Source: Paractinoplanes toevensis | Lineage (GTDB): Bacteria; Actinomycetota; Actinomycetes; Mycobacteriales; Micromonosporaceae | Direction: 5' to 3' | NCBI RefSeq assembly: GCF_018332695.1 | Contig: NZ_BOQN01000026.1 | Location: forward strand, 1-52,099 | Length of the DNA: 52,099 nt | Shown here: positions 28,435 through 36,503 of the stretch, in pieces | Layout of the letters: the number at the start of each line of letters is the position of its first letter | How positions within the stretch are numbered: the first letter of the stretch is position 1 | The notes under the pieces: generated by a model | Seen by the model: only the letters and a program-made list of their open reading frames with translations | The model's database searches: none | Told to the model about the DNA's origin: nothing | Translations under genes and position numbers: made by a program

Positions 28435-30159
28435 TTACCGGGTGCGGACCATGATCAGGCCGGCCGTGGCCAGCTGGTCGGGGATGGCCAGCACGAAGTC
28501 GCGGTCGATCTTTCGCCGGGGCTCCGGCAGGTCGGCCCAGCCGACCAGGTCGGGGTGCACCTTGCGGGCCCGGTCGAAATGCTCGCCGTAGCTCCAGCCC
28601 TTGGCCATCCGCTCGGCCATCCACCGCCGGTGCTCGACCTCGGCGAGCATGTCCGCGTGATCGGCGCTGATCACCGGTGGGGTGATCGGGCCGGTCGCGG
28701 GGATGACGGTGTAGCCGATCAACGCCAGTTTGGGAGCGATGTCCCAGGCCTGTTCCCGGTTGGAGTCCTGGAGGTAGGGGCGCAGGTCCTCCCAGGCCAC
28801 GGCCGAGGGGCTCGGGTTGGGTGACTTCGACTCCCGTTCGAGATAGGTGTCGTGGATGGCCCGGGCCAGCGTCTCGTTCGTGCCGGTGCGGATCGCGGCG
28901 ATCGCGTAGACCGTGCGGATGACGCTGACCAGCACGAGCTTGGCTTTCTCCAGTTCGCGGACCGGGCTCGGGGCCGGAATGGTGGTGCCGGTCTGCACCT
29001 CGCGCCGGACGGCGGCCGCGCCGAGCGAGGAGCTGTGGGCCACCGCGACCACCACGGTGGACTCGTGGCCGGCCAGCAGCCGCAGCGCGACGTTGCCCAC
29101 CGCGATGGCGGTCGCATCGTCGTCGAGGCAGACGTAGACCCGCTCCGGGACCCGCATCGTGCCGTCGGCCGCGGCCACCTTGAGCTGGTCGATGGTGGTG
29201 AGCCAGGCCGGGTCGTGGTCGGCGGCGGTCACCGTGATCCGGCCCTGGGGATCGGGGTGGCGGGCTTTCAGATCGGTCTCGGACAGGGCCCGATCGAGCA
29301 CGCGGAGGCTGTCGGCGGCGCCGGCCGCCTCCGACCAGTACCGCATCAGGCGGTCGACGAGCATCCGGCCCAGGCCCGCGTAACCGATGATCAGCACCGG
29401 GGAGCCCGGGTCGGCCGGGGGCACGTGGTCGAGCAACCCCTGGGCGGTGCGGTCGTGCCGGGAGAACACGTCGACGCGGCCGCCGTCCGAGCCGACCTCC
29501 TGCCGGATCACCGCCTCGAACAGACCGCGGTCCTGTGCCTCGGCGTAGCAGACGACCCTCGTACCCTTCGCCTGGTTCACCGCGTCGACGGCGATGGCCA
29601 CCTCGGCGTTGCGGACGTTGTCCAGCCCGACGGTGATCACCTCCTTCGCCCGGTGCAGTCCGGCGCGGGCGAGCACCGCGGGCCGCCGGGGGTCGCCCAC
29701 CATGTGCAGGGCGCGGCCGCGCACGTGTGGCTTGGCGGGCTCGGGGCTGATCACGACGACCTTGCCCTTTTCATCGCGGATCTGCTCGGCCAGTCGCCGG
29801 GTCAGTTCGTGCGGTCCGCAGAGGATCGAGTGTCCGCGCATGACGTTGATCCGGGCCTGTTGCAGGCTGCCGAGGATCAGCGCCTGGGTGGCCAGGATGA
29901 TCAGGTAGACGGTCACGATCGGGGCGGCGAACCGGGCGATCTGCAGCAACAGCGGCAGGCCGACGGCGTTCTGCAGCGGCGAGGCGTCCAGGACGAACAG
30001 TTGGAGGCTGTAGTAGAGAAGGTCGAGGGGACCGCTGCCGTACAGCGGTTTGCCGTGCAGGTAGTCGTGGAAACCGATCATGCCGCAGACGACCGCGCCG
30101 ACGGCGACGAGCGCGAAGAAGATGCGGGCGATCCAAGACATCTTGCCGGGCTCAGTCAC
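28435..30159 (-). CDS. Membrane protein with TrkA-N/RCK-like NAD-binding domains and a C-terminal RyR domain
   Basis: 574 residues. Two membrane segments (about 13-33 and 73-96) are followed by two Rossmann-like units: residues about 105-225 (SILCGPHELTRRLAEQI, a worn GxGxxG) and about 245-385 (PVLIIGYAGLGRMLVDRLM, an intact one). Residues about 505-563 form a RyR domain: EHRRWMAERMAKGWSYGE, then HPDLVGWADLP. RyR domains are named after ryanodine receptors; in bacteria they occur with TrkA-N units and in predicted nucleotide-based conflict systems. A role in ligand-gated ion flow or nucleotide sensing at the membrane is plausible but not shown. The start could be the GTG at 30159 or the ATG at 30141; neither has a clear ribosome site. 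Confidence 0.8.
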   Translation of the reverse strand: MTEPGKMSWIARIFFALVAVGAVVCGMIGFHDYLHGKPLYGSGPLDLLYYSLQLFVLDASPLQNAVGLPLLLQIARFAAPIVTVYLIILATQALILGSLQQARINVMRGHSILCGPHELTRRLAEQIRDEKGKVVVISPEPAKPHVRGRALHMVGDPRRPAVLARAGLHRAKEVITVGLDNVRNAEVAIAVDAVNQAKGTRVVCYAEAQDRGLFEAVIRQEVGSDGGRVDVFSRHDRTAQGLLDHVPPADPGSPVLIIGYAGLGRMLVDRLMRYWSEAAGAADSLRVLDRALSETDLKARHPDPQGRITVTAADHDPAWLTTIDQLKVAAADGTMRVPERVYVCLDDDATAIAVGNVALRLLAGHESTVVVAVAHSSSLGAAAVRREVQTGTTIPAPSPVRELEKAKLVLVSVIRTVYAIAAIRTGTNETLARAIHDTYLERESKSPNPSPSAVAWEDLRPYLQDSNREQAWDIAPKLALIGYTVIPATGPITPPVISADHADMLAEVEHRRWMAERMAKGWSYGEHFDRARKVHPDLVGWADLPEPRRKIDRDFVLAIPDQLATAGLIMVRTR

Positions 30160-30296
30160 CCTTCAAGGTTTACCGGTACGGGCCGGACGGAACACATCAA
30201 CTGGACGGTCCCCTTTGGTGTACGTCTGGTTGCCCGATCTACTTAAGTTTGTTTACAAATATTGACGGACCCTGAGGCATTTGGTTGCGTCGATGC

Positions 30297-31385
30297 GTGA
30301 AGAGAAAACGTCTGCTCGCCCTGCTGGCCGTCGTCGGCCTGGGTCTGGTCGGTGCCGTGGCACCGATGTTGGCGTCCGAGGCCGCCGCCGCGTGTGTTAC
30401 CCCCTACAACAACAGCGCGGTGTACACCGGTGGGATGACCGCCTCCTACAACAGCCACAACTGGGCCGCCAAGTGGTGGACCCAGGGCGAATCCCCCAGC
30501 ACCGGCGGCTCGGGGGTCTGGCAGGACAACGGGTCCTGCGACGGCGGCAGCACCGGCGGTGGCGGCGGCGGGACCACCTGCAGCTACCCGAACTGGGTCG
30601 CGGGGCAGTCCTACGCGGTCGGCGCCATCGTGCGCTACACGAACGGGCAGTTCTACCAGGCCACCCACGAGAACCCGGGGTACGACCCGGTGATCAGCAC
30701 CTGGTTCTGGTCGCCCTACACCTGCACCGGAAGCGGCGGTGGCAGCACCGGCGGCGGCGGGAACACCAGCGGGTTCGTGGTCAGCGAGGCCCAGTTCAAC
30801 CAGATGTTCCCGGGACGCAACGGCTTTTACACGTACGCCGGTCTGGTTGACGCCATGAAGAAGTACCCGTCCTTCGCGACCTCCGGCAGCGATGCCGTGA
30901 AACGGCAGGAGGCCGCGGCCTTCCTGGCCAATGTCGGTCACGAGACCGGTGGCCTGGTCTACATCGACGAGATCAACACGGCGAACTGGCCGCACTACTG
31001 CGACACCTCGCAGCCGTACGGGTGCCCGGCCGGGCAGTCCGCCTACCACGGTCGCGGGCCGATCCAGCTGAGCTGGAACTTCAACTACTACGCGGCCGGT
31101 AATGCGCTCGGCGTCGACCTGCTCAACAACCCGAACCTGGTCGCCACCAACTCGTCCATCTCCTGGCAGACCGGCCTGTGGTACTGGATGACCGGCACCG
31201 GCGCGGCCGGCACGACGTCGCACAACGCCATGGTCAACGGGCAGGGCTTCGGCACCACGATCCGGGCGATCAACAGCATCGAGTGCAACGGCGGAAACCC
31301 GGCCCAGGTGCAGAGCCGGGTCAACCTGTACAACCAGTTCGTGGGCATCCTCGGCGTCTCCGCCGGCGGAAACCTGACCTGCTGA
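30297..31385 (+). CDS. Secreted GH19 chitinase with two chitin-binding domains
   Basis: 362 residues from the GTG at 30297, which starts MKRKRLLALLAVVG, a signal peptide ending near SEAAAA. Residues about 33-82 and 95-143 are two CBM5/12-like carbohydrate-binding domains (Trp-rich, for example AAKWWTQGESP and GQFYQATHENPG), joined by Gly/Ser/Thr linkers. Residues about 160-362 are a glycoside hydrolase family 19 domain: E216 in VGHETGGL is the catalytic acid, E225 in YIDEIN the likely base, and YHGRGPIQLSWNFNY the conserved cleft. It cleaves chitin outside the cell with inversion. An AT-rich stretch with TTTGTTTACAAA lies upstream and a hairpin terminator follows the stop. The ribosome site is weak, so the start rests on the signal peptide. 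Confidence 0.92.
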   Translation: MKRKRLLALLAVVGLGLVGAVAPMLASEAAAACVTPYNNSAVYTGGMTASYNSHNWAAKWWTQGESPSTGGSGVWQDNGSCDGGSTGGGGGGTTCSYPNWVAGQSYAVGAIVRYTNGQFYQATHENPGYDPVISTWFWSPYTCTGSGGGSTGGGGNTSGFVVSEAQFNQMFPGRNGFYTYAGLVDAMKKYPSFATSGSDAVKRQEAAAFLANVGHETGGLVYIDEINTANWPHYCDTSQPYGCPAGQSAYHGRGPIQLSWNFNYYAAGNALGVDLLNNPNLVATNSSISWQTGLWYWMTGTGAAGTTSHNAMVNGQGFGTTIRAINSIECNGGNPAQVQSRVNLYNQFVGILGVSAGGNLTC

Positions 31386-31397
31386 ACAAACGGCGGT

Positions 31398-31429
31398 GCC
31401 GCTCCCCCGGGGAAGATCAGGGGAGCGGC
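31398..31429. terminator. Terminator hairpin after the chitinase gene
   Basis: GCCGCTCCCC (31398-31407) pairs perfectly with GGGGAGCGGC (31420-31429) around 12 bases. It lies between two converging genes and can act on both. There is no T run. Confidence 0.65.
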
Positions 31430-31441
31430 GTCACCGGAGGA

Positions 31442-32119
31442 TCAACGGCGAACCGGGGCGGCCGGAGCGGCCGGGGCAACCGGCGCGACCGGGGCCTGGT
31501 GCTGCTGCTGGCCGTGCTGGACCGGGGCCTGGTGCTGCTGGCCCGGCATCTGGCCCTGGTGGCCCTGCTGGCCCGGGAACTGGTGACCCTGCTGGCCCGG
31601 GAACTGCTGGCCCTGCTGGCCCTGGTGACCCTGCTGGCCGGGGAACTGCTGGCCCATCGGGCGACCGGTGCGGATGACCGGCAGCGCCAGGGTGGCCTGG
31701 GTGAACTGGGTGCGGGCCTTACGGCTGCAGTCCGTGTAGGACACCGTGGCGCGCAGGATGGAGACGCCGCTGGTCCGGCGGACCGGGGTGACCCGGATCG
31801 GGGTGACGGCGGTGCGGCCCGGGCGCAGCGAGTCACCGGTGGTGAACGTGGTGCTGCGGCGCATACCCGGGTATGCAACGGCCACCTCGCGGCCACCGTC
31901 GACCGACACGCGAACCGCGCACACCGGCCGGTTCGTACGCCAGAAGATGTTGACCCAGCTCGGGGTGTTGGCCTTGACCGTGGTCAGCCGGTTGGAAACC
32001 GGCTGCGGGCCCCGTCCGGCCGCCGAAGCGGACCCGGCCGTCGCCAGCGTCAGCGCCACCGACCCGGCCGCGCCGGCCAGTGCGACCGCCGCGAACATCC
32101 GAATCATCGTCTTCTTCAT
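31442..32119 (-). CDS. Secreted protein with a Gln/Gly/His-rich repeat tail
   Basis: 225 residues from the ATG at 32119, with AGGAGGT seven bases upstream. A signal peptide ends at GSASAA. Residues about 35-145 are a small beta-rich domain with two Cys (VCAVRV and YTDCSRK) that may pair. The last 75 residues are low complexity: repeats of GQQGHQ, QQFPGQQG and QAPV, ending in an Ala/Pro stretch. The repeated codons make the DNA at about 31470-31650 look like a tandem repeat. The tail could bind metals or stick to surfaces; no family is recognised. It converges with the chitinase gene. Confidence 0.75.
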   Translation of the reverse strand: MKKTMIRMFAAVALAGAAGSVALTLATAGSASAAGRGPQPVSNRLTTVKANTPSWVNIFWRTNRPVCAVRVSVDGGREVAVAYPGMRRSTTFTTGDSLRPGRTAVTPIRVTPVRRTSGVSILRATVSYTDCSRKARTQFTQATLALPVIRTGRPMGQQFPGQQGHQGQQGQQFPGQQGHQFPGQQGHQGQMPGQQHQAPVQHGQQQHQAPVAPVAPAAPAAPVRR

Positions 32120-32324
32120 GAGGTACCTCCTGCGTAGACAAGCGGAGGGGGATTCCGCTCTCGTTAGGTCGGACATTACGGACCTATCCGGCCGAGCCCG
32201 CGCAAGAGAGGGGCGTTTCGAGCTGTGAGTACAAATACGGACAAAGTGTTTAGCTACCCATGACCAAAAGGATGAGTGGCCGCAACTCGCTAACCTGTCA
32301 ATAACCGTCGATGGGTGGTGTGCA

Positions 32325-32708
32325 GTGAGTGACATCGATGCGGCCGAGGAATGGCTGGACTCCTGGGTAGCGCAGGTCAACACGCAGGCACAGCGCAGTG
32401 TGGAGCTTTCACGGCGCGTGGCGGCGTTGACGGGCTCGGCGGAGGGCCGAGATGGCGCGATACGTGTGACGGTCGGCGCGACCGGGCAGGTGGACAGCCT
32501 CGACCTGGACGATCGGGTCCACGAGTTGTCCGGTTCACAGCTCGCGCAGGAGATCCTCCTGGTCATTCGGAACGCCCAGGCCGCGCTTTCCCGTCGGGTG
32601 GCCGATGAGGTGCGGGCGACGGTCGGCGAAGACACCGAAACCGGTCGCGCGGTCATCCAGTCATTCGATTCCCGGTATTCCACTACGCGCGACGAGGACG
32701 ACCGATGA
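32325..32708 (+). CDS. YbaB/EbfC family protein, first gene of a secretion-linked cassette
   Basis: 127 residues. It has the YbaB/EbfC layout: an N-terminal helix (AAEEWLDSWVAQVNTQAQRS), a three-strand sheet (GAIRVTVGATGQVDSLDLDD) and a long C-terminal helix (LAQEILLVIRNAQAALSRRV). YbaB proteins bind DNA as dimers; in actinomycetes paralogues are very often the first gene of small type VII-secretion cassettes, where their job is unclear. The start is the GTG at 32325. Its stop overlaps the next start (ATGA), beginning a chain of four coupled genes. Confidence 0.85.
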   Translation: MSDIDAAEEWLDSWVAQVNTQAQRSVELSRRVAALTGSAEGRDGAIRVTVGATGQVDSLDLDDRVHELSGSQLAQEILLVIRNAQAALSRRVADEVRATVGEDTETGRAVIQSFDSRYSTTRDEDDR

Positions 32709-33043
32709 CGTCCGGCGCGGAGGGCGTGCAGTTCCCGGCCGCCTCGGTGTTGCACCACGCTGCCGCGGTGACCGAGGCGTCGGACCGGATGGTGCAGGCC
32801 AGGTCGGCCGTGCGCGAGGTGACCATGGACAGCCGGGCGTACGGGCAGTTGTGCCAGTTCCTGCCCGGTTTGTTGAGCCCGTTGTTCTCCAGTGCCGTCG
32901 AGGTCATGACCGATGCGGCGGACGCACTGAACGAGACCGCGCTGAAACTGCGAGGGACCGCCGCGGCGATGGACGCGGCGGACACCGGCAGCGCTCGCCG
33001 CGTGGACGATGCCGGTGGCTCCGGCAGCGTGCTGCCATTGTGA
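32705..33043 (+). CDS. EspC-like type VII secretion target protein
   Basis: 112 residues, helical, without a signal peptide. The mid-section TMDSRAYGQLCQFLPGLLSPLF is split here into its two conserved pieces, a short MDSRAYG and CQFLPGLL, typical of the EspC/type VII secretion target family of Actinobacteria, followed by a long helix (VEVMTDAADALNETALKLR). Such proteins are thought to form helical bundles with WXG-type partners and be exported by an ESX system; no ESX core gene is present here. It overlaps the upstream gene by ATGA and the downstream gene by GTGA, so all are translationally coupled. Binding to the WXG-like part of the next protein is a likely, unproved role. Confidence 0.8.
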   Translation: MTSGAEGVQFPAASVLHHAAAVTEASDRMVQARSAVREVTMDSRAYGQLCQFLPGLLSPLFSSAVEVMTDAADALNETALKLRGTAAAMDAADTGSARRVDDAGGSGSVLPL

Positions 33044-34254
33044 GTGACAACCCGCTGGTCGCCGAGGCGCACAGCTCGACGACCTGGTACACGGGTCTCG
33101 GTCTGGTCGAGGACGCCGCACAGATCAGCAGCGGAATTCACGACAACAGTTGGGTGGACACCACGCTGGGCGGGGTGGGCGGCACTCTTGACGTCCTCAC
33201 CACCGTGATCGACCCGCTCGGCTCCCTGGTGGCCTGGGGTGTCAGTTGGCTGATGGAGCACGTCAAGCCGCTGAAGGAGGCGCTGGACTGGCTTGCCGGA
33301 AATGCCGACGAGATCGCCGCGCACGCCGTCACGTGGCGGAACGTCTCGACGTTCACTATCGAGATTCATCAGCAGTACGCCGACGCGGTGCGCACCCAGG
33401 TCGCTGAGTGGATCGGTGCCGCGGGCGAGGCATACCGGGCCCATGCGGCCCAGCAACTCGAGGCGGTCGGCGGAATTGCCACGGCGTCGGGGGCGATCTC
33501 GTACGCCGTCGAAGGCGCGGGGCTGCTGGTGGGTCTCGTCCGCGGCATAGTCCGTGACCTGATCGCCCAATTCGTGGCCACCCTCGCGGCGCGGCTTCCG
33601 CAGTGGCTCGCCGAGGAGGGATTGACCCTCGGCCTGGCTACCCCCGTCGTTGTCGGCGAGGTCGCGGCCCTGGTCGCGAAGTGGGTCAACAAGATTCAGC
33701 ATTTTGTTCGCGCACTCCTGAACAGCCTCCGCAAGCTGAGCGGCAAACTCGACGACCTGACCGGCGTTCTCGACGGCCTCAAACAGGCGCTTCGACGGCT
33801 GAGCCGATCGGACCCGGTAGCGGAAACGCCGGATGTGCCGTCGAGCCCGCACTTCTTCAGCAAGAGTCCCGTGCGCAGCAACCAGGACGTCCTCGACAAC
33901 GGTCCCGGCACTCCGATGACTCTGGACAACGTCCACGACGTCGCCGGCCGGATGGATATCGACCTCGAGGACGTCGATGTCGTGATCATCAGCGATCCGG
34001 AGGAGATCCGGTACCTCGACTACATGGACGCCGGCGCCTACACGCCGTCCGAGCTGAACGGCACGCAGATCCGTCTCGGCCCGGCCAGCTTCGCGGACGA
34101 CGACACACTGGCGGCTACCATCGCCCACGAGCACACTCATGTCGTCCAGCAACGGGCCGGGGAGCACCTCGACCGGCCGTTGCGAGAGCTTGAGGACGAG
34201 GCGTACGACAGCGAGATCCCGGCCCTGGAACGGTTTAGGAACAATCCGCCATGA
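33040..34254 (+). CDS. Candidate type VII-exported toxin with an HExxH metallopeptidase C-terminus
   Basis: 404 residues from the GTG at 33040, which overlaps the upstream stop (GTGA). Residues about 1-260 are helical and resemble WXG100/LXG-type export domains, with AEWIGAAGEAYRAHA as the W-x-G turn and hydrophobic helices (LLVGLVRGIVRDLIAQFVA). After a Ser/Pro linker (about 265-285), the last 115 residues end in AATIAHEHTHVVQQRAGEHL: HEHTH at 363-367 is a zinc metallopeptidase motif, and HExxHVVQQ closely resembles DUF4157-type peptidase domains. ELEDEAYDSE further on could give the third ligand. This modular build, with a small overlapping gene next, is the pattern of polymorphic toxins. 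Toxicity and target are inferred. Confidence 0.75.
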   Translation: MSDNPLVAEAHSSTTWYTGLGLVEDAAQISSGIHDNSWVDTTLGGVGGTLDVLTTVIDPLGSLVAWGVSWLMEHVKPLKEALDWLAGNADEIAAHAVTWRNVSTFTIEIHQQYADAVRTQVAEWIGAAGEAYRAHAAQQLEAVGGIATASGAISYAVEGAGLLVGLVRGIVRDLIAQFVATLAARLPQWLAEEGLTLGLATPVVVGEVAALVAKWVNKIQHFVRALLNSLRKLSGKLDDLTGVLDGLKQALRRLSRSDPVAETPDVPSSPHFFSKSPVRSNQDVLDNGPGTPMTLDNVHDVAGRMDIDLEDVDVVIISDPEEIRYLDYMDAGAYTPSELNGTQIRLGPASFADDDTLAATIAHEHTHVVQQRAGEHLDRPLRELEDEAYDSEIPALERFRNNPP

Positions 34255-34541
34255 CGGCAATCGAGTTTCGCGTCAACGAGGTCTTCGACATTCCGGCCCG
34301 AGGTGGGCTCATCGCTGTCGTAGTGACCCTCAACGGTGATTTCGTCGGCGTTCCGCGCCTGCGTGACGTGACGACCGGGCAACCTGTTCACGTTCTTGGG
34401 GTTGATCATCCAACGCCGCGCACCAGGCGGACCGGCGAGACCATCCTGGTGATCGACCGAGCCGACGCGGACCTCGTCGCGGTCGGACGCGTGTGGGCCG
34501 GTGAGGCTCGGGCGGCAGCGACGCCACCGCCCGAGCGGTGA
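34251..34541 (+). CDS. Small beta-barrel protein, candidate immunity factor
   Basis: 96 residues. The ATG overlaps the stop of the metallopeptidase gene (ATGA), which keeps the two products in step. The pattern FRVNEVFDIPARGGLIAVVV, then GDFVGVPRLRD and ADLVAVGRVW, recalls domain 2 of elongation factor Tu-like GTPases (a six-strand barrel), without any GTPase domain. As the last gene of the cassette, right after a candidate toxin, it is the natural candidate for a protective protein; alternatively it mimics or guards a translation factor. No known immunity family is recognised. Confidence 0.65.
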   Translation: MTAIEFRVNEVFDIPARGGLIAVVVTLNGDFVGVPRLRDVTTGQPVHVLGVDHPTPRTRRTGETILVIDRADADLVAVGRVWAGEARAAATPPPER

Positions 34542-34548
34542 GTAGGGA

Positions 34549-36165
34549 TCAGGTCGCGGTGCAGGTGGGGGTCATGGTGGTGCTGCTACCGGTGGCCTGG
34601 AAGCCGAACTCGGTGTAGCCGCCGGCCGACAGCTTGCCGTTGTAGGCGACGTTGGTGAACTGGACCGGGCCGCTGCTGGCGCTGCGGTTGACGTTCCAGG
34701 CGCTGGTGATGGTGGCGCCCGAGGGCAGGGTCAGGCCCACGGACCAGGCGTTGATCGGGGACGAGCCGGCGGTCACCCGGATCGTCGCCACGAATCCGCC
34801 CGACCACGAATTGAGCGCCACGGACGCCGAGCAACCACCGGCCGGCGGTGACGAGGGCGGGGTGGACGGCGGGGTTGAGGGCGGTGTCGAGGGGGGCGTG
34901 GACGGCGGTGTCGAGGGTGGGGTCGACGGGCCCGAGCCGAGCACCGGCGTCGTCCAGTCCACCCAGCTCGACAGGCTGCCCTGCGCCTTGCTGGAGATTC
35001 GGATGGTGCCCGGGTCGTTGCCGGTCCTGAGCAGGAACTTGCGGATGTTCTGCTGCAGTGGCGTGGTCCATTCGGCCCGGTTCGCGCAGTGGTTGCCGTC
35101 GGTTATGTCGGACCAGTAGGTGATGTTGCTGCCGGCTCCCAGCGCCTTGTAGACCTCGGCCCCGCCCAGCGCTGCCACGCTGGCCGACTTCGGCCCCAGG
35201 TTGACGATGTGCGGGTTGTCCATGATGAACAGCCCGCGGGGCGCGAACATCCCGACCACCTCGTGGGTGTCGATCGGTAGCTTGGTCGGTGCGCTGACGA
35301 ACGGGCTGAACGCGTCGCCGAGCCAGGGCTGCTCGCCGTACGCGCTGCTCAGGCTCTGCGCGCCCTCGCCGGGGATGCCGCGGAAGATCGGCGCGCCGGC
35401 GCTGCCCGACTCGATCGGCATGGTCAGGGCGATGCGCTGGTCGAACGCACCGATGACGAACGCGCCCTTGCCGAACCGGGAGCAACCGGTGACCCCGGTG
35501 GCGTCGGGGCGCAGGATGTTGCCGCCGGACTGCTCGATCACGTCGATGATCCGGCTGACGCCCCAGGCCCAGGCCATCAGCAGGCCGGTCGGGCTGGTCG
35601 CGCCGTAGATGCTGTAGAACGCACCCTGCTTGTTGGTGCGCCCGGTTCCTTCTTTTCCTACCGAGTACGGGTCGTAGTTGATGACCGCTGCGCCGGCCGC
35701 CTTGATGGTGTTGGTGTCCGCCCCGAATCCGCCGAGGACGACGACGGCGGGGAACGGGCCGGTGCCGCTGGGCAGCGAGACGCTCGCCGAGAAGCTGGAG
35801 CTCTTGCCCTGGTGCGACACGTTCACGGTGATGTTGGTGGACGACACCGTGCCGGTCACGCTGCTGGGCTTGGCGGGCTTCTCGCCGTACACGTATTTCT
35901 CGGCCTGTTTTTTGATCTCTTCGCGGCGGCACGTCCAGTCGGCCACGTTGGTGATCCGGGTGCCGTCGATCTTCTTGAAGGGGTCGGGGAGTTTGGCGTT
36001 GGTGGGCAGGGAGCCGGCGTCGGGCAGGGTGGGCACCGCGCAGCCGGCACCTTCGTCCTCGACGCCGACGGCGGCCTGGGCGGGGGTGGTGAGGGCGGGG
36101 ATGGAGATGGCCGCGACCGCTGCCGCCAGCGCGACGATGGCCGAGCCGATTCTTCGGGGAATCAC
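34549..36165 (-). CDS. Secreted glucuronoyl esterase (CE15) with cellulose-binding CBM2
   Basis: 538 residues from the GTG at 36165, with AAAGGAG five bases upstream. A signal peptide ends at PAQAA. Residues about 55-405 are a carbohydrate esterase family 15 domain: the nucleophile motif GCSRFGK (S229), E252 in MPIESG and H359 in DGNHC make the triad. Residues about 410-440 are a linker of repeated TPPS units (DNA 34850-34935). Residues about 440-538 are a CBM2 (SVALNSWSGGF, AWSVGLTLPSG, YTEFGFQ). CE15 enzymes cut the ester between lignin and 4-O-methyl-glucuronic acid of xylan. A CebR-type operator lies 23 bases upstream, so expression is probably released by cello-oligosaccharides. Confidence 0.9.
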   Translation of the reverse strand: MIPRRIGSAIVALAAAVAAISIPALTTPAQAAVGVEDEGAGCAVPTLPDAGSLPTNAKLPDPFKKIDGTRITNVADWTCRREEIKKQAEKYVYGEKPAKPSSVTGTVSSTNITVNVSHQGKSSSFSASVSLPSGTGPFPAVVVLGGFGADTNTIKAAGAAVINYDPYSVGKEGTGRTNKQGAFYSIYGATSPTGLLMAWAWGVSRIIDVIEQSGGNILRPDATGVTGCSRFGKGAFVIGAFDQRIALTMPIESGSAGAPIFRGIPGEGAQSLSSAYGEQPWLGDAFSPFVSAPTKLPIDTHEVVGMFAPRGLFIMDNPHIVNLGPKSASVAALGGAEVYKALGAGSNITYWSDITDGNHCANRAEWTTPLQQNIRKFLLRTGNDPGTIRISSKAQGSLSSWVDWTTPVLGSGPSTPPSTPPSTPPSTPPSTPPSTPPSSPPAGGCSASVALNSWSGGFVATIRVTAGSSPINAWSVGLTLPSGATITSAWNVNRSASSGPVQFTNVAYNGKLSAGGYTEFGFQATGSSTTMTPTCTAT

Positions 36166-36503
36166 AGGGGCTCCTTTACGGACGGTATGGGAGCGCTCCC
36201 GGGGAGCATCGTCCAGTCTTGGCCAGCCCATCGAAATGTGTCAATAAGTTTCGGAAACTATCGGCGATCCAGGACCGAGAGTTTCGGCAGCATGCGTACG
36301 CCGGGAAAGCGCCGTCCCAAATCGGCGAACCGGCTGGTCATTTCGCCAGGAGGTAGGAGGTCACCGACCGCCGGTGCTCGCACACTCCGGAGAGGCGGCC
36401 GGTGAACACCCGCATCGGCCCGTCCCCGTACGCGGCGCCGGCCGTCACCGCCCTGACCCCGGCGCCGCGTACCTGTCCGAGGTGGTCCGATCCCGGACGT
36501 CGG
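36166..36503. other. Gap of 338 bases between the esterase and SCO6745-like genes
   Basis: It holds the esterase promoter region, with the CebR-like box and a second inverted repeat AGTTTC-G-GAAACT at 36247-36259, recalling GAAA/TTTC elements seen near xylanase genes but in the reverse order. From about 36340 to 36503 the sequence is GC-rich and I see no supported gene. Confidence 0.5.
36188..36201. promoter_or_regulatory. CebR-like operator
   Basis: TGGGAGCGCTCCCG differs at one base from the actinobacterial CebR operator TGGGAGCGCTCCCA; the inner 12 bases are a perfect palindrome. CebR is a LacI-type repressor released by cellobiose. The site is just upstream of the esterase ribosome site. 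Confidence 0.75.

Noticed and set aside
30248..30259. TTTGTTTACAAA inverted repeat before the chitinase gene
   Set aside because: Arms of five bases in an AT-rich stretch are weak evidence, and it does not match the direct-repeat operators known for actinomycete chitinase genes.
31470..31650. Repetitive DNA resembling a tandem array or CRISPR
   Set aside because: The repeat follows codons of the GQQGHQ/QQFPGQQ tail of a gene with signal peptide and good ribosome site; there are no constant repeats with unique spacers.
34850..34935. Tandem repeat of about 12 bases
   Set aside because: It encodes the TPPS linker between the esterase and CBM2 domains, a normal flexible linker.
36338..36503. 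Open minus-strand frame ending at 36338 as a further small gene
   Set aside because: No start with a ribosome site and no recognisable domain; the frame is mostly the shadow of the SCO6745-family gene.
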